Assembly: GCF_002858715.1 (NCBI RefSeq)
Contig: NZ_PJZH01000024.1
Coordinates: 1 to 57,560, forward strand
Reading direction: 5' to 3'
Source of the DNA: Chimaeribacter coloradensis
Lineage (GTDB): Bacteria > Pseudomonadota > Gammaproteobacteria > Enterobacterales > Enterobacteriaceae
Length of the DNA stretch: 57,560 nt
Shown here: piece by piece, positions 26,648 to 34,796 of the stretch
How the letters are laid out: each line of letters begins with the position of its first letter
How positions within the stretch are numbered: the stretch's first letter is position 1
Translations under genes and position numbers: made by a program
The notes under the pieces: generated by a model
The model's input: only the letters and a program-made list of their open reading frames with translations
What the model was told of the DNA's origin: nothing
The model's database searches: none

Positions 26648-26679
26648 AAAAAAGAACGCTGCGCCCTGGGGCGCAGCGT
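26648..26679 (-). terminator. Terminator of the alcohol dehydrogenase gene
   Basis: ACGCTGCGCC at 26656-26665 and GGCGCAGCGT at 26670-26679 form a 10-bp perfect stem with a CTGG loop. Read leftward it is followed by TCTTTTTT. Confidence 0.9.
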
Positions 26680-26685
26680 GGGGGA

Positions 26686-27732
26686 TCAGGCGGAGAGGGA
26701 CGCCATGTCGATCACGAAACGGTAACGCACGTCAGAACGCTCCATACGCTCGAAGGCTTCGTTGATCTGGTCGATATTGATAATTTCACACTCCGGCAGG
26801 ATGTTTTTACGGCCGCAGAAATCCAGCATCTCCTGGGTTTCTTTGATGCCGCCAATCAGCGACCCGGCCAGGCGACGGCGGCCAAACACCATCGGGAAGG
26901 TGTTCTGCTCGTCGATCGGGCCAATCTGGCCGACCATCACCATGGTACCGTCCACATCCAGCAGCGGCATGTACAGGGAAACGTCATGGCGCACCGGGAT
27001 GCTGTCGATGATCACATCAAAGCTGTTTTGCGCCTGCTGCATCGCCTGCTCATCGGTGGAGATCAGGTAGTGATCGGCACCCAGCGCGCGTGCGTCGTCC
27101 GCTTTGGCTGCACTGCGGCCAATCACGGTCACGGTCGCGCCCATACCGGCGGCCAGTTTTACCGCCATGTGGCCAAGGCCACCCAGGCCGACCACGGCCA
27201 CACGGCTGCCCGGGCCGACGCCCCAAGTGCGCAGCGGGGAGTAGGTGGTGATACCGGCGCACAGCAGCGGGGCCACTTTGGAAAGCTCCAGCGTCTCCGG
27301 CACGGAGAGCACGAACTCTTCACGTACCACCAGGTGCTTGGAGTAACCGCCCTGGGTCACTTCCTGGGTGATGCGGTCATGACCGGCGTAGGTCGGGGTC
27401 ATGCCTTCGCGGCAGAACTGCTCTTCGCCCTGGCGGCACTGGTCACAGGTCTGGCAGGAGTCCACCATACAGCCCACGGCGACCAGGTCACCGGTTTTAT
27501 AGCGCGTCACGCCTGCGCCGACGTCGGTCACACGGCCGACAATCTCATGGCCCGGCACCATCGGGTACATCCCCATGCCCCAGTCGTTACGGGCCTGGTG
27601 CAGGTCAGAGTGGCAGACGCCACAGAACAGAATTTCCATTGCCACGTCGTTGTCACGCAGTGCGCGACGCTCGAAGGAGAAAGGAACCAGCGGTGCGCCC
27701 GCTTTCAGTGCGGCATAGCCCTGGGTTTTCAT
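26686..27732 (-). CDS. Zinc-dependent NAD(P)-dependent alcohol dehydrogenase (YahK/CAD type)
   Basis: A 348-residue medium-chain dehydrogenase of the cinnamyl-alcohol/YahK branch. Catalytic zinc ligands are Cys40 (CGVCHSDLH), His62-Glu63 (GHE) and Cys158 (LLCAGIT). The structural zinc is held by Cys93, Cys96, Cys99 and Cys107. The cofactor fold is GLGGLG at 182-187; the following IGRSAAKADD suggests NADPH. It reduces a broad range of aldehydes to alcohols in the cytoplasm. AGAGGTGG precedes the ATG. The next two genes upstream on the same strand (a tautomerase and Sad) also handle reactive carbonyl metabolites, though they look like separate transcripts. Confidence 0.92.
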   Translation of the reverse strand: MKTQGYAALKAGAPLVPFSFERRALRDNDVAMEILFCGVCHSDLHQARNDWGMGMYPMVPGHEIVGRVTDVGAGVTRYKTGDLVAVGCMVDSCQTCDQCRQGEEQFCREGMTPTYAGHDRITQEVTQGGYSKHLVVREEFVLSVPETLELSKVAPLLCAGITTYSPLRTWGVGPGSRVAVVGLGGLGHMAVKLAAGMGATVTVIGRSAAKADDARALGADHYLISTDEQAMQQAQNSFDVIIDSIPVRHDVSLYMPLLDVDGTMVMVGQIGPIDEQNTFPMVFGRRRLAGSLIGGIKETQEMLDFCGRKNILPECEIINIDQINEAFERMERSDVRYRFVIDMASLSA

Positions 27733-27814
27733 TGTTTACCACCTCTTGATGTAAAAAAGAAAACGGACACCGTCGCGGCGCCCGTATACAGCGTAATGTA
27801 AAGATCGGGTTTAT

Positions 27815-27833
27815 GCCTGCCCATCGGGCAGGC
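27815..27833 (-). terminator. Hairpin after the tautomerase gene
   Basis: GCCTGCCC at 27815-27822 and GGGCAGGC at 27826-27833 form an 8-bp stem with a 3-base loop just after the stop codon. The leftward tail (ATAAACCC) has no T-run, so it is a weak terminator candidate. Confidence 0.4.
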
Positions 27834-27838
27834 AGGCA

Positions 27839-28066
27839 TCACAGGGTGTAGCCCGGTTTTTTATAGATCTTGTCCGGGCAGCCGATGATTTCAGGGCGGT
27901 AGACCGTCTCCGCCCACTGCTCCATCGGTACCTCTTCAAATGCCACAGAGACTTCGTCTTCGGTGGAGCCGAGATGCTGCTGGACGCTCTGGGAGATGGC
28001 GTCCGTCAGGGCGCGTTTCTGCTCTTCGGTTTTACCGGGCACCAGTTTAACCAGTACATGGGGCAT
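27839..28066 (-). CDS. pptA: PptA-like 4-oxalocrotonate tautomerase family protein
   Basis: A 75-residue tautomerase. The catalytic Pro1, exposed after Met removal, is present in MPHVLVKLVPG. The C-terminus KIYKKPGYTL matches the E. coli PptA (YdcE) pattern KKPGY, and the length (77 in E. coli) agrees. It catalyses keto-enol tautomerisation of aromatic alpha-keto acids; the natural substrate is unknown. AAAGGAGAG precedes the ATG. It lies between the alcohol dehydrogenase and Sad on the same strand, each with its own ribosome binding site. Confidence 0.88.
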   Translation of the reverse strand: MPHVLVKLVPGKTEEQKRALTDAISQSVQQHLGSTEDEVSVAFEEVPMEQWAETVYRPEIIGCPDKIYKKPGYTL

Positions 28067-28171
28067 TTTTTCTCTCCTTTAACACAGGCTTTGCCAAGTA
28101 TAGGCAATCGCGGGGATACCGCTACGCAGCCTAAACAGAATGCCGTGATGAGGATTATTCATTTATGCGGT

Positions 28172-29560
28172 TCAGCGGCGGTTTTTCCACACGGTCTGGA
28201 TGTTGCAGAACTCATGCAGGCCGAAGTGGGAGAGTTCGCGGCCGAAACCGCTCTTCTTCACGCCGCCGAACGCCACGCGCGGGTCACTGGCGCTGTAGCC
28301 GTTGATGAACACGCCGCCGCACTCCAGCGCGGCCGCCATCTGTTCCGCGCGCGCCACATCCTGCGTGTAGATCGTCGCCATCAGGCCATAGTCGCTGTCA
28401 TTGGCCAGCGCCAGCGCGTGGTCAGCGTCCCGCGCCACGCTGATGGCGGCCACCGGGCCGAACAGCTCCTGGCGGAAGGCGGTCATCGCCGGGGTGACGT
28501 CGCCCAGCACGGTCGGCAGGTAGTAGTTGCCTGCCCCGGACAGTTTGTCACCGCCGAGCAGCAGCGTCGCACCCTGCGCCAGGGAGTCCTGCACCTGGTT
28601 ATGCAGCTCGTCGCGCAGGTCATAACGCGCCATCGGCCCGACGTAGTTCTCCGCCTCGCGCGGGCTGCCCATAGCAATGGCGCGCACCGCCTCAACAAAT
28701 TTTTCCGTGAAGCGATCGGCAATCCCGGCTTCGACGATAAAGCGCTTGGCCGCCGCACAGACCTGGCCGCTGTTCTGGTAACGCCCGGCCACGGCGGCTT
28801 TCACCGCTTCCTCCAGATCGGCATCGTTCAGCACGATAAAGGGATCGGAACCGCCCAGCTCCAGCACGCATTTTTTCAGCGCCGCGCCCGCCTGGGCCGC
28901 AATCGCGCTGCCGGCGCGGCCGCTGCCGGTGACCATCACCGCCGCGATGCGCGGGTGGTTGATGATACGGCTGACGCCCGCATTGGTGGCGTTAAGCTGG
29001 GTAAACAGGTGCGCCGGGAAACCGGCATGCAGGAAGATGTTCTCAATCAGTTGCGCACTGCCCAGCACGTTCGGCGCATGTTTCAGCACATAGCTGTTAC
29101 CCGCCAGCAGGCTCGGCACCGCACCGCGCAGCACCTGCCACAGCGGGAAGTTCCACGGCATCACCGCCAGCAGCGGGCCGAGCGGGCGGTATTCAATCAC
29201 CGCGTTCTGGTTTTCCACTGCGGTCGGCTCGGTCGCCAGCATTGCCGGGCCGTGTTCCGCATACCAGTCGCAGAGCGCGGCAGATTTCTCCACTTCCGCG
29301 CGTGCCTGTTTCACCGGCTTGCCCATCTCATCGGTGATCATCAGCGCCATCGGCTCCGCATGGGCGCGCAGGCTCGCGGCCAGGTCACGCAGCTTTTGCG
29401 CACGCGCGGCCACCGGCAGGGTGCGCCACTGCTGGTAAGCGAGGTAGTTCGCCTCAACCGCCTGATCGATCTGCGCATCGGTGGCAAAAGGGTAAGCGGC
29501 AATCCGCTCGCCGTTCGCAGGGTTAACAGAAAATGCGTGGGTATCAGAAGACATTTGCAT
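28172..29560 (-). CDS. sad: NAD-dependent succinate semialdehyde dehydrogenase Sad (YneI)
   Basis: A 462-residue aldehyde dehydrogenase, the same length as E. coli Sad/YneI and closely collinear with it (LCDWYAEHGPAML, PLGPLLAVMPWNFPLW, KKCVLELGGSDPFIVL, and the C-terminus SHFGLHEFCNIQTVWK). The general base is the Glu in LELGG and the nucleophile the Cys in SGQVCAAAK. It oxidises succinate semialdehyde to succinate with NAD+. The start ATG at 29560 is used; a second ATG two codons later is equally possible. Monocistronic, with vapC upstream on the same strand. Confidence 0.94.
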   Translation of the reverse strand: MQMSSDTHAFSVNPANGERIAAYPFATDAQIDQAVEANYLAYQQWRTLPVAARAQKLRDLAASLRAHAEPMALMITDEMGKPVKQARAEVEKSAALCDWYAEHGPAMLATEPTAVENQNAVIEYRPLGPLLAVMPWNFPLWQVLRGAVPSLLAGNSYVLKHAPNVLGSAQLIENIFLHAGFPAHLFTQLNATNAGVSRIINHPRIAAVMVTGSGRAGSAIAAQAGAALKKCVLELGGSDPFIVLNDADLEEAVKAAVAGRYQNSGQVCAAAKRFIVEAGIADRFTEKFVEAVRAIAMGSPREAENYVGPMARYDLRDELHNQVQDSLAQGATLLLGGDKLSGAGNYYLPTVLGDVTPAMTAFRQELFGPVAAISVARDADHALALANDSDYGLMATIYTQDVARAEQMAAALECGGVFINGYSASDPRVAFGGVKKSGFGRELSHFGLHEFCNIQTVWKNRR

Positions 29561-29703
29561 GATTCGGCTCGCTCCGGTTATGAGATGAACCTACTGTAGA
29601 TCTGATTGTTGTTCTTTTGTAGTGAATAATAGTGAACGGGTTGTTCTCTGGTGGGGAATGCCCGGAGCAGAGCGAAAGGCAAAGGCGATCTCATGCCGGT
29701 TTT

Positions 29704-30123
29704 TTACTCGTTGCTCCAGTCCTCCAGCATCAGCCCGGATACACGTGCAAATTCACGCGTATTGTTTGTCACCAGAATGGCACCCGCCGCGATGGCATGG
29801 CCCGCAATCGCGGTATCATTCGGGCCGATAGGTGTCCCCGCTGCAGCCAACGCGACTTTTATTGCTGTCGTCGCATCGACCGCTGCGCGATCCCAGGCCA
29901 GTACATCGTCCAGTCGGGCGCAGAACGCATTAACCAATTGCGCATGGCGTGGCGAGGCTTTTTTACCTGCAGCCCCAAAGCGCATTTCGGCATAGGTGAT
30001 GGCTGACACCACGATGCGGTGACGGCGATGCGCAGCCTGTTCGAGATGGTTCAGGAGGGTTGCCGGCTGCTCACGCATAATAAAAGAACAGATATTGGTA
30101 TCGAGCATGTAAATCCGGCTCAT
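29704..30123 (-). CDS. vapC: VapC-type PIN-domain ribonuclease toxin
   Basis: A 139-residue PIN-domain toxin. The first acidic residue is Asp8 in MLDTNIC, a conserved Glu lies in SAITYAEMRFG (about residue 46), and a later acidic pair is in IGPNDTAIAGHA (about 102). TNNTREFARVSGLMLEDW closes the domain as in VapC/MvpT proteins. Enterobacterial VapC toxins cleave initiator tRNA. Its ATG overlaps the vapB stop by four bases, giving coupled antitoxin-toxin translation. Confidence 0.93.
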   Translation of the reverse strand: MSRIYMLDTNICSFIMREQPATLLNHLEQAAHRRHRIVVSAITYAEMRFGAAGKKASPRHAQLVNAFCARLDDVLAWDRAAVDATTAIKVALAAAGTPIGPNDTAIAGHAIAAGAILVTNNTREFARVSGLMLEDWSNE

Positions 30124-30350
30124 AGCTCAACACGGCCCTCATCGCTGATCACATCCTCGCGCTCTGTCATAAAATCTGCGTCAGCGCGCTGTTCCTGGGC
30201 AAACGATCCCCAACTTGGCCGGAGTGGCCGCAGAATGATCGTGTCACCCTCTCGGATGATTTCAAGTTCATTGATGCCTTCGAAATCCATATCGCGGGGA
30301 AGGCGGATAGCCCGGTTACTGCCATTTTTAAACACAGAAACGGTCCTCAT
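30120..30350 (-). CDS. vapB: VapB-type antitoxin (SpoVT/AbrB-like DNA-binding domain)
   Basis: A 76-residue antitoxin. Residues 1-48 form the swapped-hairpin AbrB fold (MRTVSVFKNGSNRAIRLP followed by ELEIIREGDTIILRPL). The C-terminal acidic tail would bind the VapC active site. The start ATG at 30350 has AGGAGA upstream; an open frame continues 14 codons further without support. It binds an operator in its own promoter; a matching palindrome is present upstream. Confidence 0.92.
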   Translation of the reverse strand: MRTVSVFKNGSNRAIRLPRDMDFEGINELEIIREGDTIILRPLRPSWGSFAQEQRADADFMTEREDVISDEGRVEL

Positions 30351-30388
30351 ATTCTCTCCTGATTTACAACCCTGCACGGTATGCACAG

Positions 30389-30407
30389 GCATATGTCTAG
30401 TATATGC
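30389..30407. promoter_or_regulatory. vapBC promoter and operator palindrome
   Basis: GCATAT at 30389-30394 and ATATGC at 30402-30407 frame GTCTAGT with a CTAG centre. On the minus strand the same segment includes a TATACT -10 hexamer with TAGGCA 17 bases upstream, so VapBC binding would cover the promoter. Confidence 0.55.
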
Positions 30408-30468
30408 TCAAAAATAACCCTTGCCTATAGTCTGCAGGTGCCGTGTGGCTGTTCTCCCCCGAATACAA

Positions 30469-30498
30469 AAGGCCACGCGCTTTTCAGCGCATGGCCTT
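30469..30498 (-). terminator. Terminator of the transketolase operon
   Basis: AAGGCCA-type arms at 30469-30475 and 30492-30498 with inner GCGC pairing and a 6-base loop; read leftward it is followed by TTTTGTATT. It closes the four-gene operon starting at 34507. Confidence 0.7.
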
Positions 30499-30513
30499 GA
30501 TTAAAAATAAAAA

Positions 30514-31515
30514 TTAACCCAGCCGCTGTTTGATTCTCGCGACCATGCGGGCGGTGGAGAGGCCGTAGCGGTCGTGCAGGGTGGGCAGGGCGCCGGCATC
30601 GAGGAACGCATCGGGTAGGGCGAGGGTGTCGAAATCCGCCCAGACTTTGTTGCGCATCAGCAAGGCGGCCACCGCCTCGCCCAGCCCGCCGACCTGGGTG
30701 TGGTTCTCGGCCGTCAGCACCAGCCGCCCCGGTTTGGCGGCCTGCTCAAGGATCGTTTTCTCATCCAGCGGTTTGATGGTCGGCACATGCAGCACCGCCA
30801 CGCTGACGTTATCTTTGCGCAGCGTCTCCGCCGCGTCCAGCGCGCGCATGGTCATGATGCCGGAGGCGATAATCAGCACATCGTTGCCCTCCTCCAGCAG
30901 CCGTGCTTTGCCGATCTCAAACCGGTAGTCGTACTTGTTCAGCACCACCGGCACTTTGCCGCGCAGCAGGCGCATATAGACCGGCCCCGGGTGGGCGGCG
31001 ATCGCCGGCACCGCCTGTTCGATCTCCAGCGCGTCGCAGGGGTCGATAATTGTCATGCCCGGCACGCCGCGCATGATCGCCAGATCCTCGGTGGCCTGGT
31101 GGCTGGGGCCGTACCCGGTGGTCAGGCCGGGCAGCGCGGCGCAGATTTTCACATTCAGGTTCTCTTCCGCAATCACCTGATGGATAAAGTCATAGGCGCG
31201 GCGCGTGGCGAACACGGCGTAGGTGGTCACGAACGGCACAAAGCCCTCTTTGGCCATGCCGCCCGCCGCCCCCATCAGCAGCTGCTCCGCCATCCCCATC
31301 TGGAAAAACCGTTCCGGGAAGGCCTGGGCGAAAATGTGCAGATCGGTGTATTTCGACAGATCCGCTGTCATGCCGACAATCTCCGGGTGCTGCTTCGCCA
31401 GCTGCACCAGCGCATGGCCGAACGGCGCGGCGCGCGTCTCCTGCCCCTCCTCGGCAATCGAGGCGATCATCGCCGAGGTGGTCAGGCGGGGTTTGGTCTG
31501 GGTGGTCTGGCTCAT
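30514..31515 (-). CDS. Transketolase-like C-terminal subunit
   Basis: A 333-residue subunit containing the pyrimidine-binding and C-terminal domains of a split transketolase. The conserved Glu that activates thiamine diphosphate is in FFQMGMAEQLLMGAAGG. GYGPSHQATEDLAIMRGVPGM is the usual pyrimidine-domain signature. It pairs with the N-terminal subunit encoded upstream; the start ATG at 31515 overlaps that gene's stop (ATGA), implying stoichiometric assembly. It would transfer two-carbon ketol units. The neighbours (an SDR and an MFS carrier for an anionic or sugar-acid substrate) suggest a dedicated sugar pathway rather than the central pentose phosphate enzyme. Confidence 0.9.
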   Translation of the reverse strand: MSQTTQTKPRLTTSAMIASIAEEGQETRAAPFGHALVQLAKQHPEIVGMTADLSKYTDLHIFAQAFPERFFQMGMAEQLLMGAAGGMAKEGFVPFVTTYAVFATRRAYDFIHQVIAEENLNVKICAALPGLTTGYGPSHQATEDLAIMRGVPGMTIIDPCDALEIEQAVPAIAAHPGPVYMRLLRGKVPVVLNKYDYRFEIGKARLLEEGNDVLIIASGIMTMRALDAAETLRKDNVSVAVLHVPTIKPLDEKTILEQAAKPGRLVLTAENHTQVGGLGEAVAALLMRNKVWADFDTLALPDAFLDAGALPTLHDRYGLSTARMVARIKQRLG

Positions 31516-32381
31516 GAGTGCGCTCCTGTCGGGGGGGTGGCATCCAGCACCGCGAGGGCTTTTTGCCATTCGTCGGCATCAACGCGGATAAAGTGGTTCT
31601 TGTCACGGGTCTCGAGGAACGGCACCCCTTTGCCCATCAGGGTGTCGCACAGGATCACCCGCGGCTGCTTCTCCGGGTACTGTTTGGCGTTATCAAACGC
31701 CTGCATCACCGCGGGCAGGTCATTACCGTTGACGCGCTGCACATACCAGCCGAACGAGGCCCACTTCTCCTCCAGCGGTTCAAAGCCCAGGATCTTGCGC
31801 GAATCGCCGTCCGCCTGCTGGCGGTTGATGTCCACCACGTTGATCAGGTTGCCCAGCCCGTAGTGCGCGGCCGAGAGCGCCGCTTCCCAGACCGCGCCCT
31901 CATCCAGCTCGCCGTCTGACATGGAGTTAATCACCCAGGAGGCGCTGCGCTTCTGGCGCAGCCCCAGCGCCATGCCGACGGCAATGGTCAGCCCCTGGCC
32001 GAGTGAGCCGCCGGAGATCTCCATGCCGGGGGTGTAGGTCGCCATGCCGGACATCGGCAGGCGGCTGTCGTCAAAGCCGTAGGTCTCCAGCTCCGCTTCA
32101 GGGATGATGCCCGCCTCAATCAGCGCGGCATAACAGGCGATGGCGTAATGGCCGTGGGAGAGCAGGAAACGGTCGCGCCCCTCCCACTCCGGCTCTTCCG
32201 GGCGGCAGGTCATGGCGTGGCAGAACGCCGCCGCCAGCACATCCGCGTACCCCAGCGCCTGGCCGATGTAGCCCTGGCCCTGGACTTCCCCCATCCGCAG
32301 GGCGTAACGGCGGATGCGCCAGGCGGAGGCCGCCACGCGCTCGATGTCGGTCACGGGGTGTTCGGTGTCAATCTGGGACAT
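31512..32381 (-). CDS. Transketolase-like N-terminal subunit (TPP domain)
   Basis: A 289-residue thiamine diphosphate-binding subunit of a split transketolase. The diphosphate/Mg2+ motif begins SDGELDEGAVWEAA (the usual GDG is SDG) and ends at INVVDIN. SHGHYAIACYAAL and GGSLGQGLTIAVGMALG are transketolase signatures. It is the third gene of a four-gene operon running leftward (MFS, SDR, N-subunit, C-subunit). Confidence 0.92.
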   Translation of the reverse strand: MSQIDTEHPVTDIERVAASAWRIRRYALRMGEVQGQGYIGQALGYADVLAAAFCHAMTCRPEEPEWEGRDRFLLSHGHYAIACYAALIEAGIIPEAELETYGFDDSRLPMSGMATYTPGMEISGGSLGQGLTIAVGMALGLRQKRSASWVINSMSDGELDEGAVWEAALSAAHYGLGNLINVVDINRQQADGDSRKILGFEPLEEKWASFGWYVQRVNGNDLPAVMQAFDNAKQYPEKQPRVILCDTLMGKGVPFLETRDKNHFIRVDADEWQKALAVLDATPPTGAHS

Positions 32382-32394
32382 GGGTCAGCCTCAC

Positions 32395-33144
32395 TTAGTG
32401 GATTAACATGCCGCCGTTCACGTCCAGCGTGATCCCGGTGGAGTAAGAGGAGAGATCGCTGCCAAGGAACAGCGCCGCGCGCGCCACATCCTGCGCGTCG
32501 CCCAGGCGGTTAAGCGGGATGCCCGCCAGGATCGACTGCTTCATTTCATCGGAGAGTTTGCCGGCGGTGATGTCTGTCTGGATCAGCCCCGGCGCGATGC
32601 AGTTCACCCGGATGTGATCAGGGCCGAACTCACGCGCCATCGCCCGTGCCAGCCCCAGCACCCCGGCCTTGGCCGCGCTGTAGTGCGGGCCGCCGAAAAT
32701 GCCGCCGCCGCGCTGGGCTGAGACGGACGAGATGCAGACAATGCTGCCGGACTGCTGCTCGCGCATCGCCGGGAGCACCGCCTGGGACATCAGCAGGGTG
32801 CCGCGCAAACTGACGTCCAGCACCGCGTCGTAGTTGCCGCGCTTGATGTCGAGGGTTTTGATCGGCTGGGTGATCCCGGCGTTGTTCACCAGAATATCGA
32901 TGCGGCCGTAGCGGCCCAGCACCTGCTCAATGGCGGCATTCACCTGGCCTTCATCTGCGACGTTCGCCATCAGCCCCAGGTGCTGGTCGCCCAGCGCGGC
33001 GGCGGCGCTCCGGCTGGCTTCGGCGTCCAGGTCGATAATCACCACGCTGGCACCCTGCTGTGCAAAAAGGGTGGCGGTGGCAAAACCCAGGCCGCGTGGG
33101 GAGGCCGCGCCGGTGATCACGGCGACTTTATCTTTCAACAACAT
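32395..33144 (-). CDS. SDR-family oxidoreductase in the transketolase operon
   Basis: A 249-residue short-chain dehydrogenase similar to FabG and sugar-alcohol/sugar-acid dehydrogenases. The glycine motif is TGAASPRGLG (slightly extended), NNAG is at about residue 87, and the active site comprises SSVSAQRGG and YSAAKAG. An Asp at the end of the second strand (IDLDAE) points to NAD+. It is 13 bases upstream of the transketolase N-subunit start and 31 bases downstream of the MFS gene. It probably oxidises the imported substrate or makes the ketose used by the transketolase. Confidence 0.9.
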   Translation of the reverse strand: MLLKDKVAVITGAASPRGLGFATATLFAQQGASVVIIDLDAEASRSAAAALGDQHLGLMANVADEGQVNAAIEQVLGRYGRIDILVNNAGITQPIKTLDIKRGNYDAVLDVSLRGTLLMSQAVLPAMREQQSGSIVCISSVSAQRGGGIFGGPHYSAAKAGVLGLARAMAREFGPDHIRVNCIAPGLIQTDITAGKLSDEMKQSILAGIPLNRLGDAQDVARAALFLGSDLSSYSTGITLDVNGGMLIH

Positions 33145-33175
33145 AATTACGCTCCGGATAAAAAGAGAGAACGGG

Positions 33176-34507
33176 TTATTTCGGTTCGTCGAGGGTGAAA
33201 ATAATCAGCAGCCCTATCGCGGCGCAGATGCCGAAGTAGATAAAGACCGCGTTGAAGCCGCCGGTATAGTCCAGCAGGAAACCGGCAACCATCGGGGAGA
33301 CAAAGCCGCCGAGGTTACCGCCGCTGTTAATGATCGAGGCGGCGATGGGGTAGGTTTTGCTGTCCGCCACGGCCATGCCGTAGGCGGTGAAGGCGGGCCA
33401 GCCGATATTCAGGCAGAAGCCGACGAAGAACAGCCCGGTGCAGACGGCGAACGTATCGCCGGGGATGTTGAGCATGATCAGCATCATCACCACGGTGGTC
33501 ACGGCGGTGAAAATCATGGTGGGTTTCCTGCGGCGGCCGAGCAGCTTGTCTGAGATAAAGCCGCCGGTGATCGCCCCGGCGAAGCCGCCGATGCACGGCA
33601 TACTTGCCACCAGCCCCATGCTGATAAAGGTGAAGCCTTTCTCTTTCACCAGGTAGAGCGGGATCCAGGTCAGCAGGCCGTAAAGCACACTCACCATCAT
33701 GAAGTAGGCCAGGCAGTCCCCCAGAATATTGCGCGAGGTAAACAGCCCTTTGACGGTGGCCACCGGGGCCAGCGCCCGGACGCGGATCAATTTGTCCAGC
33801 AGGGCGAAGCGGGGCGCGAGCACGATGTTCTGGCGCGAGGTGCTGCTTTTCGCCTTATCAGCATTGATAAATTCCTGCTCCGCCTCCGACACAAAGCGGC
33901 TCTCCGAGGGGCGGGTTCTCACCAGCAGGTACCACAGCGCGGCCGCAATCAGCCCCGGGATGGCGAAGGAGAAAAAGACCCAGCGCCAGCCCCAGGTCAC
34001 GGCGATCCACACCGCCAGCGGCGGCACAATGATCGGCGCGAACATGGTGGCCGCAATAAAGACGCCGGTGGCGGTGGCCTTCTCTTTGGCCGGGAACCAG
34101 TTATTGATGGTGGAAGTCAGCCCCACCGGGCAGGGGCCTTCCGTCAGCCCCAGCCCGAGGCGGATACACTTCAGCCCCAGCACGGAGCCGGCAGTGCCCA
34201 TCAGCCAGGTGAAGGCGGAGAAGCCCAGCACCGACAGCGCCACCAGCCCGCGGATGCCCTTTTTGGCAATAAAAAAACCGGCCGGGATCTGGCTTAGCGA
34301 ATAGCCCAGGAAAAACATACTGGCGATGGCCCCCGCCTCGAAATTATTGATATGGAACTCATCAATAATAAAAGGCAGCACGGCTCCGATATTGGTGCGG
34401 TCAGCGTAATTAATGGCGTAGACGATAAAAATCAGCGACAGCACAACAAAGCGGTAATTGCTTTTTTTAATAGGGATGTAGGCAGCGGCTTGTTCTATGC
34501 GAGACAT
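33176..34507 (-). CDS. MFS transporter, anion:cation symporter type
   Basis: A 443-residue 12-helix carrier of the ACS branch (glucarate, galactonate and phthalate permeases). Characteristic are NYADRTNIGAVLPF in helix 1, GYSLSQIPAGFFIAKKG, the LGLTEGPCPVGLTSTINNWFP segment in helices 4-5, and STIN-type residues. AGAGG precedes the ATG. First gene of the operon with an SDR and a split transketolase, divergent from a LysR regulator. Likely substrate is a sugar acid or related anion; not determinable here. Confidence 0.9.
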   Translation of the reverse strand: MSRIEQAAAYIPIKKSNYRFVVLSLIFIVYAINYADRTNIGAVLPFIIDEFHINNFEAGAIASMFFLGYSLSQIPAGFFIAKKGIRGLVALSVLGFSAFTWLMGTAGSVLGLKCIRLGLGLTEGPCPVGLTSTINNWFPAKEKATATGVFIAATMFAPIIVPPLAVWIAVTWGWRWVFFSFAIPGLIAAALWYLLVRTRPSESRFVSEAEQEFINADKAKSSTSRQNIVLAPRFALLDKLIRVRALAPVATVKGLFTSRNILGDCLAYFMMVSVLYGLLTWIPLYLVKEKGFTFISMGLVASMPCIGGFAGAITGGFISDKLLGRRRKPTMIFTAVTTVVMMLIMLNIPGDTFAVCTGLFFVGFCLNIGWPAFTAYGMAVADSKTYPIAASIINSGGNLGGFVSPMVAGFLLDYTGGFNAVFIYFGICAAIGLLIIFTLDEPK

Positions 34508-34796
34508 GATTTACCTCTTAATAAGAACAACAATTTTTATGATTATCGGGTGCGGATAATTGGCTTGGGTTTGAATATAACGGCATTGCGGCAAAACAGA
34601 AGTTAAGGAATCTCATTTATAGCTGAGAAAAATTTGAGGCATGACCGGCGTCATAAAAACAGATCAAAAGCAAGTAAGCGGCTGATTTGTGCACCAGTTC
34701 ACACTCTGGTGGACAGCAGGCGACTTTTTCCCATAAAAACAATCACAATGCCTGCCAGCCTTTTTACACAGTGCGTGCCAGAGAACGGAGCAGACC
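34508..34796. promoter_or_regulatory. Divergent control region for the transketolase operon and its LysR gene
   Basis: 289 bases. Two short palindromes are candidate LysR sites: ATGAC-CGGC-GTCAT at 34641-34654 and CACCAG-N8-CTGGTG at 34692-34711. No gene is present; promoter hexamers were not fixed. Confidence 0.45.

Noticed and set aside
27974-29599. 541-codon plus-strand frame opposite sad
   Set aside because: Antisense shadow of the clear Sad and PptA genes; translation is His/Arg/Gln-rich with no family features.
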